A stretch of DNA of 56,808 nt from assembly GCA_000785145.2 (NCBI GenBank), contig JSZA02000027.1, positions 1-56,808 on the forward strand, written 5' to 3'. The notes beneath the pieces are model-generated. The model saw only the letters and a list, made by a program, of their open reading frames with translations, was not told where the DNA came from and searched no databases. Below, piece after piece: positions 1 through 8,818 of the stretch; positions within the stretch are counted from its first letter, which is position 1, and each line of letters begins with the position of its first letter. A program made the position numbers and the translations under genes. This DNA is from Candidatus Thiomargarita nelsonii. Lineage in GTDB: Bacteria; Pseudomonadota; Gammaproteobacteria; Beggiatoales; Beggiatoaceae.

Positions 1-1053
1 GAATGTGAAGTTGCTGCATTATATGCCCCCTATACTCTGGCTTCTGAGCTTGAAAAACGTGGTATCCGAGTTCATCGTCTTGATTTAAGCCATCGCTGGT
101 CAATTTTTGAAGGAACATTTAAAATAGTTTCCCTTTTGCGTAAAGGGCGTTACGATGTCATACATGCTACTTTATTTTTTGCGGGTTTGTACATGGCATT
201 GAGTCGTCCTTTTGTGCAATCATCGCGCAGAGTGATTACTTTTCAAATTGAAAATTTTACTGGTTTTCCAGCAAATACGATCTGGAAGAAATTTCGCAAG
301 CAGATTGAAAAGTTATTTACTCGCTATTGGATTGATGGTCATGTCGCGATAAGCACTGCCGTAGCACAAGATTATGCTACCCATCTTGAACTGCCACATA
401 TTGATGTGATTCACCATTCGATTCCTATTGATCTCTTGCGACCAATTCAAAATTTAGAACGGCAAGAAGTGTTGGCGCGTTATGGTGTGGATTCAAATAA
501 ATTTATCATTATAGCACCAGCGCGCTTAGTACCTCAAAAAGGTCATGATATTTTGTTGCAAGCACTCGAAATTCTAAAAGAAAAAGGGCGTTTACCTTGT
601 GTTCTTATTTTGGGTGATGGGCCACTTGAAAATGATATTCGTCATACTGTAGTGACAAAACAACTCTCGGAACAAGTAGTCTTGCATAGTGCAATATCCA
701 ACGAAGAACTAATGCCTGTTGTGCAAGCATCGGATATGTTCGTGCTGCCATCAATATTTGAAGGTTTTGGAGTTGCACCAGCAGAAGCGATGGCATTGGA
801 GCGACCAGTCATCGCTAGTCGTGTTGGGGGCTTGATGGAACTGATTGAAGATGAGGTTTCTGGCATACTGGTGCCGGTGGGAGATGCCTCATCGCTGGCT
901 GACAGTATAGAACGACTCATGGCGGACGAGTTGCTCCGTCAAAAATTGGGAAAGGCTGGTCGCAAACGGATCGAAACACGCTTTAGTGTGGATGTAATTG
1001 CTGACCGTTATACAAACTATTACAAAGCCATTCTGGCTCAGAACAACGGGTAA
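1..1053 (+). CDS. Glycosyltransferase family 4 (5' end outside window)
   Basis: The reading frame is open from base 1, so the start lies upstream and at least 350 residues are visible. The C-terminal half is a GT-B nucleotide-sugar binding domain: a PARLVPQKGHD segment, then FEGFGVAPAE, which gives the E-x7-E motif of GT4 retaining transferases, followed by the usual GGLMELIEDEVSGILVP stretch. It probably transfers a sugar from a nucleotide donor onto a lipid-linked glycan at the cytoplasmic face of the inner membrane. It is the first visible gene of a plus-strand glycan cluster. Sugar and acceptor cannot be read from the sequence. Confidence 0.85.
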   Translation, partial: ECEVAALYAPYTLASELEKRGIRVHRLDLSHRWSIFEGTFKIVSLLRKGRYDVIHATLFFAGLYMALSRPFVQSSRRVITFQIENFTGFPANTIWKKFRKQIEKLFTRYWIDGHVAISTAVAQDYATHLELPHIDVIHHSIPIDLLRPIQNLERQEVLARYGVDSNKFIIIAPARLVPQKGHDILLQALEILKEKGRLPCVLILGDGPLENDIRHTVVTKQLSEQVVLHSAISNEELMPVVQASDMFVLPSIFEGFGVAPAEAMALERPVIASRVGGLMELIEDEVSGILVPVGDASSLADSIERLMADELLRQKLGKAGRKRIETRFSVDVIADRYTNYYKAILAQNNG

Positions 1054-1058
1054 CATTT

Positions 1059-1148
1059 ATGATGCAAATTCAATTGATCAACCCTTATAATAATCAAAAC
1101 CTATTTAAAAAAGGTGAAATGCTTGTTGATCAAGAGGGAATAAAATAG
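1059..1148 (+). pseudogene. Short remnant, possibly the N-terminus of a methyltransferase
   Basis: A 29-codon frame in the gap before asnB. Its product (LINPYNNQNLFKKGEMLVD...) resembles the zinc-ribbon-like N-terminus that precedes some SAM-dependent methyltransferases in glycan clusters ('LINP...L..EG..LVD.EG'), but it stops at once. It is more likely the stump of a deleted gene than a functional peptide. The resemblance is from memory of the family and weak. Confidence 0.3.
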
Positions 1149-1153
1149 AAATA

Positions 1154-3004
1154 ATGTGTGGCATATCAGGCTTTTTCTCTCCTACTCAAAAATTTACAAA
1201 ATCTGACTTACAGCAAATGACTCAGGTGCTATACCATCGTGGTCCTGATGCAGAAGGCTATTTTTTTGATGGCCTTTGTGGCTTAGGGCATAGACGTTTG
1301 AGCATTCTTGATCTTTCCGAGAATGCTAACCAACCTATGTTTTCGCAATCCTTCTTAACAAGTCGTTTTGTCATTGTCTTTAATGGTGAAGTTTATAATT
1401 TTCATGAAGTTGCTAAAGGGTTGGAAGTTAAGCTGAAAACTAGCTGTGATACAGAAGTCATTTTAGAAGCCTTTGTCCAAAAAGGTATTGATTTTGTCCA
1501 TGAATTGAATGGCATGTTTGCCTTAGCCATTTATGATAAACAAAAGCAAACACTTTATTTGGTCAGAGATAGAATAGGTATCAAACCCCTGTATTATTTT
1601 TGGGATGGAAATAATTTTGCCTTTGCCTCTGAATTAAAATCACTGATTGCGCTTTCACACTTGGATAAACAAATCAGTCAAGAAGCTATTTGTGATTTTT
1701 TACATTTGGGTTATATTCCTGCCCCAAAATCCATTTACCAAAATATTTTTAAATTGCCACCGGGTAATTGGCTAAGCGTTTCAAAAAAGGGTTTAGAATT
1801 AAAAAAATATTGGTGTTTAAAAGATAAAATCTCTCATAATACCTTGACTCCTGAAACGGAAGCTAAAGAACAATTACACAATTTACTACAAAGTGCTGTC
1901 AAATATCGGCTGATCAGTGACGTACCGCTAGGGATTTTTCTCAGTGGTGGCATAGATTCGAGTTTGGTGACGGCTTTGGCAACCAATTTGTCCACTCAAA
2001 AAGTTAATACTTTCTCTATTGGTTTTAAGGAAAACAAGTTTAATGAATCTGAATTTGCCAAAAAAGTGGCTCATCACTTAGATACTAATCACCATGAATT
2101 TATTATTTCTACCGTAGAAGCTAAAAAGCTTATTCCTGATTTAATGAATATTTATGATGAGCCTTTTGCAGATTCTTCCGCCATTCCCACTTTGTTGGTT
2201 TCAAAACTCGCCAAAGAATATGTGACGGTTGTGTTGGGTGGGGATGGTGGAGATGAGTTATTTTTTGGTTATGGTATGTATCAATGGGCAAAGCGGCTTT
2301 CAAATCCTTTATTGAAAACTTTTCGCAAGCCTATTTCTAAACTCTTAAAGCAACTACAAGCTGATAAATATCAAAAAGCGAGTGATTTATTTAACTATCC
2401 TGATGAAAATCATTTGGCAAGCCATCTTTTTTCGCAAGAGCAACATCTGTTTTCATCAAAGGAAATTGCCAATTTATTGATAAATCCTTTAGTCACAGGC
2501 AAACAGAAACTGACAAGTCACAATCGGCATCTAACTCCCATGGAAAAGCAAGCCTTATTTGATTTAGAGTATTATTTGCCGGATGATTTATTGGTAAAAG
2601 TTGATAGAGCAACCATGCAACACTCTTTAGAGGCGCGTGTACCATTGCTTGATTATCGAGTGATCGAATTCGCTTTAAACCTGTCTCCTGAATTAAAATT
2701 CAAAAATGGTGTCAGCAAGTATTTATTAAAACAGGTTTTGTATCAATATGTTCCGGAAGCGTTATTTAATCGTCCCAAATGGGGTTTTTCTATTCCATTA
2801 GTTGACTGGTTACAAACGGATTTGAAATATTTGTTGGATGATTACTTAAGCAAAACTGTCATTAATTATTTCGGTATTGTAAAGTATGAATCAGTAGAAC
2901 AACTTAAAATACAATTTTTGGCAGGCAAGAATTATCTATATAATAGATTATGGACTTTAATTATCTTGCATAAATTTTTAATGGAACACGAATCCAGAAA
3001 ATAA
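1154..3004 (+). CDS. asnB: Asparagine synthase (glutamine-hydrolysing) family protein
   Basis: 616 residues, normal for AsnB. It starts MCGISGF, so Cys2 is the glutaminase nucleophile once Met1 is removed; the class II amidotransferase domain covers about residues 2-190. The synthetase domain has the ATP pyrophosphatase loop SGGIDSS at about 263-269. The family transfers ammonia from glutamine to an aspartate- or carboxyl-type acceptor. In glycan clusters such genes often amidate a uronic acid or an amino-sugar side chain rather than supply asparagine, and its position between a glycosyltransferase and an acyltransferase favours that. The start is fixed by the catalytic Cys; no strong ribosome-binding site is seen. 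Confidence 0.9.
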   Translation: MCGISGFFSPTQKFTKSDLQQMTQVLYHRGPDAEGYFFDGLCGLGHRRLSILDLSENANQPMFSQSFLTSRFVIVFNGEVYNFHEVAKGLEVKLKTSCDTEVILEAFVQKGIDFVHELNGMFALAIYDKQKQTLYLVRDRIGIKPLYYFWDGNNFAFASELKSLIALSHLDKQISQEAICDFLHLGYIPAPKSIYQNIFKLPPGNWLSVSKKGLELKKYWCLKDKISHNTLTPETEAKEQLHNLLQSAVKYRLISDVPLGIFLSGGIDSSLVTALATNLSTQKVNTFSIGFKENKFNESEFAKKVAHHLDTNHHEFIISTVEAKKLIPDLMNIYDEPFADSSAIPTLLVSKLAKEYVTVVLGGDGGDELFFGYGMYQWAKRLSNPLLKTFRKPISKLLKQLQADKYQKASDLFNYPDENHLASHLFSQEQHLFSSKEIANLLINPLVTGKQKLTSHNRHLTPMEKQALFDLEYYLPDDLLVKVDRATMQHSLEARVPLLDYRVIEFALNLSPELKFKNGVSKYLLKQVLYQYVPEALFNRPKWGFSIPLVDWLQTDLKYLLDDYLSKTVINYFGIVKYESVEQLKIQFLAGKNYLYNRLWTLIILHKFLMEHESRK

Positions 3005-3011
3005 CACAACT

Positions 3012-4235
3012 ATGGAATCCAATAAAAATTTCATAAATATCCCGAATTTTACAACTCAAGACAGTTTCACCTCACTTTTAGATTTAGCAAGATGGATAGC
3101 AGCATTCATTGTTTTTATTGGTCATCTGCGTAGTCCAATTTTCTGCATTTATACAGAAGTAGAACAAAAAACACTGTTAGTGAAAATATTTTATTTTGTT
3201 ACCGATCTAGGTGTTGAAGCGGTCATGATTTTTTTTGTGCTCAGCGGTTTTTTGGTAGGTGGAAAAAATCTTGCTAGAGCAACAAGCGGTTCTTTTAATT
3301 TTTATAACTACTGTATAGATCGCATTTCACGTCTCTATGTAGTTTTATTACCTGCGTTAGTTATATGTTTTTTTCTTGATGTAATTGGAAGTACATATTT
3401 TATAGAAGCGGGACTTTATAATCATGAACATGACATTATACGAAATAATTTTCCAGAACATGTAATTGCCGAACATCTTAATAGTGGTCTTCTCATAGCC
3501 AACTTTTTTATGTTGCAGTCTTTTTATACAGAAACCGTAGGAAGCAATTTTCCATTATGGAGTCTATCATTTGAATTCTGGTTTTACTTGGTGTTTGGAC
3601 TATTATTATTAGCAGGTAGTAAACAAGGTCAGTTAATTGGAAAGTTTGGATGTATTGTATTGGCATTAGTAATAATAATCTTATTAGGTTATAAATTTGT
3701 ATTGTATTTTCTAATTTGGGGTATCGGATTAAGCGTTGTATTCTTCAACAGAAGTATTATTAAAAGTCCTATAGTTGCTCTGATATTTTTTGTGGCTAGT
3801 CTGATTATATCTAGGTTAAAATTAATAGATATAACATATTTGCATCATTTGTTAGTTGCACTGACATTTGGAATTTTTTTGCTCAGTATGAAGGGAGTCA
3901 ATAATTCATTTTTGTGCAAAACTAAAAAAATTAACTCTACATTAGCCGGATTCTCATATAGTTTATATTTGCTCCATTTTCCACTAATCCTATTTCTTCT
4001 CTCAGTATGGGTAACTGTGTTTCAGATCAGCAATTTTACTTCAGGATATCAGCCGAGTAGTACTGCAATAGTCATTTATTTAGTAACTATGGTAGTCACA
4101 CTAATTTTGAGTTATGGTTTTGCACGAGTTACCGAACATAATACTGCTGTTGTCAGACAGTTTTTGAAAAGAAACCTGAGATTAATGGCTGAAAAACTCC
4201 AGCAAGTAAGAGCAAATTGGCAAACCGGAAATTAA
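3012..4235 (+). CDS. Acyltransferase 3 (OafA-like) membrane protein
   Basis: 407 residues, strongly hydrophobic, with about ten predicted membrane segments. Near the N-terminus it has ARWIAAFIVFIGHLR, where the His is the expected catalytic residue of acyltransferase family 3, then FFVLSGFLVGG, the family's usual second motif, and NFPLWSLSFEFWFYLVFG, the 'W-S-L-x-x-E-x-x-F-Y' motif. Members O-acylate (commonly O-acetylate) surface polysaccharides at the membrane. It begins 8 bases after asnB and ends 4 bases before the next glycosyltransferase, so it is probably co-transcribed. Acyl donor and target sugar are unknown. Confidence 0.88.
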   Translation: MESNKNFINIPNFTTQDSFTSLLDLARWIAAFIVFIGHLRSPIFCIYTEVEQKTLLVKIFYFVTDLGVEAVMIFFVLSGFLVGGKNLARATSGSFNFYNYCIDRISRLYVVLLPALVICFFLDVIGSTYFIEAGLYNHEHDIIRNNFPEHVIAEHLNSGLLIANFFMLQSFYTETVGSNFPLWSLSFEFWFYLVFGLLLLAGSKQGQLIGKFGCIVLALVIIILLGYKFVLYFLIWGIGLSVVFFNRSIIKSPIVALIFFVASLIISRLKLIDITYLHHLLVALTFGIFLLSMKGVNNSFLCKTKKINSTLAGFSYSLYLLHFPLILFLLSVWVTVFQISNFTSGYQPSSTAIVIYLVTMVVTLILSYGFARVTEHNTAVVRQFLKRNLRLMAEKLQQVRANWQTGN

Positions 4236-4238
4236 ATT

Positions 4239-5435
4239 ATGGCGCATGTACTTTATATTACGTATGATGGTTTATTAGAACCTTTAGGGCAATCACAAGT
4301 GTTCCAATATCTCAAAAAACTTTCAAATAGTCATAAAATCACCCTTGTTAGTTATGAAAAAGCGCAAGACTGGGCAGATATAACTAAGAGAAAAAACTTA
4401 GAAAAATCGGTAAAAGACGTGGGTATTAGATGGGTATCGTTACGCTATCATAAAAGTCCTACTGCCTTGGCAACCTCTTATGATTTGCTAAGAGGATTAT
4501 TTGTATGTACTTATCTAAGTATTCGTTATCGCATACAAATTGTTCACGCTAGAAGTTATGTGCCTTCTGTTCTTGCCTTGGCTTTGAAACGAATTTTTAA
4601 AAAACGTTTTATATTTGATATGCGCGGTTTTTGGGCGGATGAAAGAATAGACGGTGGGCATTGGCTCCCCAATTCGCGTATTTATCGAGTTGCAAAGTGG
4701 TTTGAAAAGCAGTTCTTAACCCATGCCGATGTGGTGGTATCGCTTACCCATGCTGGGATTTCAGCTATGCAACAATTTCCTTATCTAAAAAATAGTTTAC
4801 CACAATTCGAGGTGATTACGACGTGTACTAATTTGACGTTATTCCGCCCAATGCCTAACACAGTGCGAAATTCTGAGCAATCATTTACTATCGGGTACGT
4901 TGGAACAACTGTTAACTGGTATCTTTTTGATCCTGTTGTTGAGTGTTTTAAGATTTTATTGAGAATCCGTCCCCACACCCGTTTTCTCATCATCAATCGG
5001 GAAGAGCACGAATACATCCAAGAACGCTTAAATGCTTATGGCATTCCAAAAGAACAGGTGGAAATTAGAGCGGCAGAATATAGTGATGTGCCCAAATTGA
5101 TGTCCCAAATGGATGCCACTATTTTTTTTATTAAGCCTGTCTTTTCTAAGCGCAGTTCCGCGCCTACAAAATTGGGAGAATTTTTGGGGTGTGGTATTCC
5201 ATGCTTAACAAATGCCGGCGTTGGTGACGTAAAGGAAATTATTAATAGTGAAAATGTAGGCGTGATTGTAGAAGATTTTTCTCAGGAGACGTTGGAGCCA
5301 GCATTGACACGCCTTTTAAACCTGGTGGCAGATTTATCAACGAGAGAACGATGTATTAAGGCTGCACAGAATCGTTTTTCTTTGGATGACGGCGTTAAAA
5401 AATATGATCAGATTTATCAGTCACTTTCTGAATAA
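4239..5435 (+). CDS. Glycosyltransferase (GT-B, family 4 type)
   Basis: 398 residues. The N-terminus MAHVLYITYDGLLEPLGQSQVFQYL is typical of a GT4 subgroup found in exopolysaccharide clusters. The middle has the HARSYVPSVLALALK and RFIFDMRGFWADE region, and the C-terminal domain has PTKLGEFLGCGIPCLTNAGVGD, the donor-binding motif with a conserved Glu. It should add a sugar to the growing lipid-linked repeat unit. It lies 4 bases after the acyltransferase and 20 bases before rfbF, in the same transcription direction. Confidence 0.85.
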   Translation: MAHVLYITYDGLLEPLGQSQVFQYLKKLSNSHKITLVSYEKAQDWADITKRKNLEKSVKDVGIRWVSLRYHKSPTALATSYDLLRGLFVCTYLSIRYRIQIVHARSYVPSVLALALKRIFKKRFIFDMRGFWADERIDGGHWLPNSRIYRVAKWFEKQFLTHADVVVSLTHAGISAMQQFPYLKNSLPQFEVITTCTNLTLFRPMPNTVRNSEQSFTIGYVGTTVNWYLFDPVVECFKILLRIRPHTRFLIINREEHEYIQERLNAYGIPKEQVEIRAAEYSDVPKLMSQMDATIFFIKPVFSKRSSAPTKLGEFLGCGIPCLTNAGVGDVKEIINSENVGVIVEDFSQETLEPALTRLLNLVADLSTRERCIKAAQNRFSLDDGVKKYDQIYQSLSE

Positions 5436-5455
5436 ATGGTTAGAAGGATAAAACA

Positions 5456-6223
5456 ATGAAAGCAGTTATTTTAGCAGGCGGATTGGGCACACGAATAAGT
5501 GAAGAATCTCACCTAAAACCAAAGCCAATGATAGAAATTGGTGGAAAACCAATTCTCTGGCACATTATGAAAATTTATTCTTTTTATGGAATCAATGATT
5601 TCATCATTTGTCTTGGTTATAAGGGCTACATGATAAAGGAATATTTTGCTAATTATTTTCTACATACGTCGGATGTTACATTTGATGTCGCCAACAATAA
5701 GATGGAGGTGCATCAAAACCTGGCTGAACCTTGGCGAGTCACTTTGGTAGATACGGGGGAAAATACGATGACAGGTGGACGACTCAAAAGGGTTCGCGCA
5801 TATCTTGATGATGAAGACTTTTGTTTTACTTATGGTGATGGTGTCAGTGACATCAATATGAGTAAGCTTATTGCGTTTCATAAGGCGCAAGGTACGCTGG
5901 CAACATTAACTGCAATCAAACCCCCTGGTCGTTTTGGGGCATTGAGTTTAACACAAGATAAAGTGACTGGCTTTAAAGAAAAACCTCAAGGTGATGGTGG
6001 TTGGATAAATGGGGGGTTTTTTGTGCTATCACCTAAAGTGCTAGATTATATTGAGGGAGATGAAACGGTTTGGGAGCAAAGTCCCATGGAGAAACTTGCT
6101 AAGGAGGGGTATTTATCAGCATTATTGCACAACGGTTTTTGGCAGGCTATGGATACCTTACGTGATAATAGATATTTAGAAGAACTCTGGACATCTGGCA
6201 AAGCACAGTGGAAAAGATGGTAA
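5456..6223 (+). CDS. rfbF: Glucose-1-phosphate cytidylyltransferase
   Basis: 255 residues, the normal length. It makes CDP-glucose from CTP and glucose-1-phosphate, the entry to CDP-linked deoxysugars. The N-terminus has [13 protein letters not shown], the nucleotidyltransferase G-G-x-G-T-R loop, followed by [27 protein letters not shown] carries the metal-binding Asp, and [10 protein letters not shown] near the end is characteristic of RfbF. A ribosome-binding site (AAGGATA) precedes the start. The stop overlaps the start of rfbG as TAATG, so the two are translationally coupled. Confidence 0.95.
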   Translation: MKAVILAGGLGTRISEESHLKPKPMIEIGGKPILWHIMKIYSFYGINDFIICLGYKGYMIKEYFANYFLHTSDVTFDVANNKMEVHQNLAEPWRVTLVDTGENTMTGGRLKRVRAYLDDEDFCFTYGDGVSDINMSKLIAFHKAQGTLATLTAIKPPGRFGALSLTQDKVTGFKEKPQGDGGWINGGFFVLSPKVLDYIEGDETVWEQSPMEKLAKEGYLSALLHNGFWQAMDTLRDNRYLEELWTSGKAQWKRW

Positions 6224-7281
6224 TGGAACAGAAATTTTGGAAAAATAAAAAAGTATTAATTACTGGTCATACTGGATTTAAAGGTAGTTGGCTTTCTTTG
6301 TGGTTACAAAATTTAGAGGCTGAAGTATTAGGTTATTCATTGTTGCCACCGACCAACCCCTGTCTATTTGAAGTCGCAAATGTTGCAGATGGAATGACCT
6401 CAATGACTGGGAATGTGTGTGATCTTGACAATTTAAAATCTATTATTGCCAGACATGAGCCTGAAATAGTTATACATATGGCTGCTCAATCTTTGGTTCG
6501 ATATTCTTATGCGAACCCGGTAGAAACTTATGCAACTAATGTTTTGGGCACAGTCAATCTATTGGAATCCGTGCGCCATGCTGACTGCGTTAAGGTAGTC
6601 ATTGTCGTAACAAGTGATAAGTGTTATGAAAATAAAGAATGGATTTGGGGATACCGTGAAAATGAAGCGATGGGTGGATTTGATCCCTATTCCAGCAGCA
6701 AAGGGTGTGCTGAATTGGTGACTTCTGCCTATCGTAACGCTTATTTTAATAAGCATGGTGTAGCGGTAGCAACTGTGAGGGCAGGCAATGTTATTGGAGG
6801 TGGAGATTGGGCTAAAGATCGGTTAATACCGGATATCGTGAATGCTTTTATGGAAAACCGCCAGCTTCAGATTCGTCATCCTAATGCTGTGCGTCCGTGG
6901 CAACATGTACTTGAACCGCTTAACGGATATTTAACCTTAGCAGAAGAACTTTGGAAAAACGGTGTTAAGTTTGCGGAAGGATGGAATTTTGGACCCAATG
7001 AAGATGACACAAAACCTGTGTCTTGGATAGTGGAACAGTTGGCGAGTTTGTTAGGTACAAAGCCAATGTGGAAATTAGATTCTCTTTCCCAACCGCATGA
7101 AGCCAATTATCTTAAACTTGATTGTTCAAAAGCAAAAAACCAATTGGCATGGTATCCAAAATTGCAGTTAAGTACGGCATTGGAATGGGTTGCTGAGTGG
7201 TATCAAAGTTATCGGCATAACGACAATATGAGAGAATTGACTATAAACCAAATCAATCGCTATCAAAACATGGGGGTTTGA
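6223..7281 (+). CDS. rfbG: CDP-glucose 4,6-dehydratase
   Basis: 352 residues from the ATG that overlaps the rfbF stop; in-frame GTG (6208) and ATG (6217) lie slightly upstream, but 6223 fits family length and coupling. It converts CDP-glucose to CDP-4-keto-6-deoxyglucose. The N-terminus has the Rossmann motif GHTGFKGSW, a distinctive RfbG variant of GxxGxxG, then VTSDKCYEN with the Ser/Thr-Asp-Lys-Cys-Tyr signature, and YSSSKGCAE with the catalytic YxxxK. RAGNVIGGGDW and RPWQHVLEPL are also diagnostic. Confidence 0.95.
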   Translation: MEQKFWKNKKVLITGHTGFKGSWLSLWLQNLEAEVLGYSLLPPTNPCLFEVANVADGMTSMTGNVCDLDNLKSIIARHEPEIVIHMAAQSLVRYSYANPVETYATNVLGTVNLLESVRHADCVKVVIVVTSDKCYENKEWIWGYRENEAMGGFDPYSSSKGCAELVTSAYRNAYFNKHGVAVATVRAGNVIGGGDWAKDRLIPDIVNAFMENRQLQIRHPNAVRPWQHVLEPLNGYLTLAEELWKNGVKFAEGWNFGPNEDDTKPVSWIVEQLASLLGTKPMWKLDSLSQPHEANYLKLDCSKAKNQLAWYPKLQLSTALEWVAEWYQSYRHNDNMRELTINQINRYQNMGV

Positions 7282-7308
7282 CCAGCGGAAAAGAATAGGA
7301 TTAAGAAA

Positions 7309-7875
7309 ATGCGTTTTATTACTACACCATTAGTTGGTGCTTACACCATTGAATTGGAAGGTAAAGGAGATGAGAGAGGCTTTTTTGCTCGCTTTTTTTG
7401 TAAAAAAGAATTTGAACAATTATCTTTAGCGACAGATTTTGTTCAGATTAATAATTCATTAAGCGCGAAGAAAGGTACTCTGCGGGGGATGCATTATCAA
7501 CTACCACCGGCATCAGAAGTGAAGTTGATTCGTTGCATACAAGGTGCGTTGTACGACGCTATTATTGATATTCGGCCTGATTCTCCAACGTATCGTCAGT
7601 GGTTTGGAGTAGAGTTGACATCCAATAATCGTAAAATGCTTTATGTCCCACAAGGGTTTGCTCATGGCTTCATCACTTTGGAAGATAATACTGAACTATT
7701 GTATTTAGTCAGTTCTTACTATGAGCCGCAAGCAGAAAGAGGCATACGTTATAATGATCCACTATTTGCTATTGATTGGCCGGTTGAGCCGGTAGTGGTT
7801 TCTGATAAAGATCGCAATTGGCCTGATTTTAATCCAGCATGGCATCTCAACGATGCAATGGAGGGCTTAGTATGA
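7309..7875 (+). CDS. rfbC: RfbC-like 4-keto-6-deoxysugar epimerase (probably CDP-linked)
   Basis: 188 residues, a cupin-fold epimerase of the dTDP-4-dehydrorhamnose 3,5-epimerase family. Visible signatures are ERGFFARFF at about 23, KGTLRGMHYQ with the catalytic His, AIIDIRPDSPTY and VPQGFAHGF. No dTDP-glucose genes are nearby and it sits directly after rfbF and rfbG, so its likely substrate is CDP-4-keto-6-deoxyglucose and the dTDP name may mislead. It overlaps the following reductase gene by four bases (ATGA at 7872-7875). Whether it epimerises C3, C5 or both cannot be told. Confidence 0.85.
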   Translation: MRFITTPLVGAYTIELEGKGDERGFFARFFCKKEFEQLSLATDFVQINNSLSAKKGTLRGMHYQLPPASEVKLIRCIQGALYDAIIDIRPDSPTYRQWFGVELTSNNRKMLYVPQGFAHGFITLEDNTELLYLVSSYYEPQAERGIRYNDPLFAIDWPVEPVVVSDKDRNWPDFNPAWHLNDAMEGLV

Positions 7876-8813
7876 AAGTACTTTTTACCGGAGCAAGTTC
7901 ATTTAGCGGTTATTGGTTTGTCCGTGAACTCGCCGCTGCTGGTTATGAGGTGTTTGCAACGTTTCGTGGCGAATTAGAAGATTATAGTGGAATTCGTCGG
8001 CGCAGAATTGATAATTTGCTCAAGATTTGCCAACCGGTTTGGTCATGTCATTTTGGTCGTCAAAAATTTATTGAACTTATTGAGAGTGAAGGAAAATGGG
8101 ATTTGTTTTGTCATCATGCTGCAACGGTTGAAAATTATAAGAGTATTGATTTCAATGTGCCAGCGGCACTTGAAAATAATACTCATAATTTCAAAACAGT
8201 CTTGGCATCTTTAGCTGAAAACAATCTCAAACAAGTTGTATTGACGGGTACTTTTTCTGAACAAAACGAAGGTGTTGGTAATCTTCCATTACGTGCTTTT
8301 TCACCTTATTCACTTTCAAAAGGATTGACAGCCCAAGTATTTGAATATTATTGTGAAATATTAAAATTGCCGTTTGGTAAGTTTGTCATGCCTAATCCTT
8401 TTGGCCCTTTTGAGGAAGCCCGGTTTACGGATTACTTAGTTAAATCTTGGGTTAAAGGGGAGGTGCCACTTATAAAAACGCCAGTATATGTCAGGGATAA
8501 TATGCATGTGTCATTGCTGGCCCTTATTTATTCAAACTTTGTAACTGGGCTAAGTCAAAAACAGGGTGATTCTAAAATTAATCCGAGTGGATATGTTGAG
8601 TCCCAAGGTGCTTTTGCGAAGCGCTTTGCAGATGAGATGAGAAGTCGGCTTAATTTGAACTGTGAGTTACGTTTAGGTGTCCAAGTTGAGTTTTTGGAAC
8701 CCTTAGTTCGTATTCATACAGATATTCCGGATATTAAATCCTTAGGTTGGAATGAAACACAAGCATGGGATGAGTTGGCTGATTACTATAAACGATTGTA
8801 TTTACAGAGATAA
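7872..8813 (+). CDS. NAD-dependent epimerase/dehydratase family reductase
   Basis: 313 residues. The start is the ATG overlapping the preceding stop (MKVLFTGASSFSG); a longer in-frame version from 7839 would lie inside rfbC and is not needed. It is an extended short-chain dehydrogenase with Rossmann motif TGASSFSG, a Thr in VLTGTFSEQ, and catalytic YSLSK. Its place at the end of the rfbF-rfbG-rfbC-like cassette suggests the last 4-keto reduction or epimerisation giving a CDP-6-deoxyhexose. Which sugar is made cannot be deduced; paratose or tyvelose is unlikely because the dehydrase RfbH is absent. Confidence 0.82.
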   Translation: MKVLFTGASSFSGYWFVRELAAAGYEVFATFRGELEDYSGIRRRRIDNLLKICQPVWSCHFGRQKFIELIESEGKWDLFCHHAATVENYKSIDFNVPAALENNTHNFKTVLASLAENNLKQVVLTGTFSEQNEGVGNLPLRAFSPYSLSKGLTAQVFEYYCEILKLPFGKFVMPNPFGPFEEARFTDYLVKSWVKGEVPLIKTPVYVRDNMHVSLLALIYSNFVTGLSQKQGDSKINPSGYVESQGAFAKRFADEMRSRLNLNCELRLGVQVEFLEPLVRIHTDIPDIKSLGWNETQAWDELADYYKRLYLQR

Positions 8814-8818
8814 GTTTT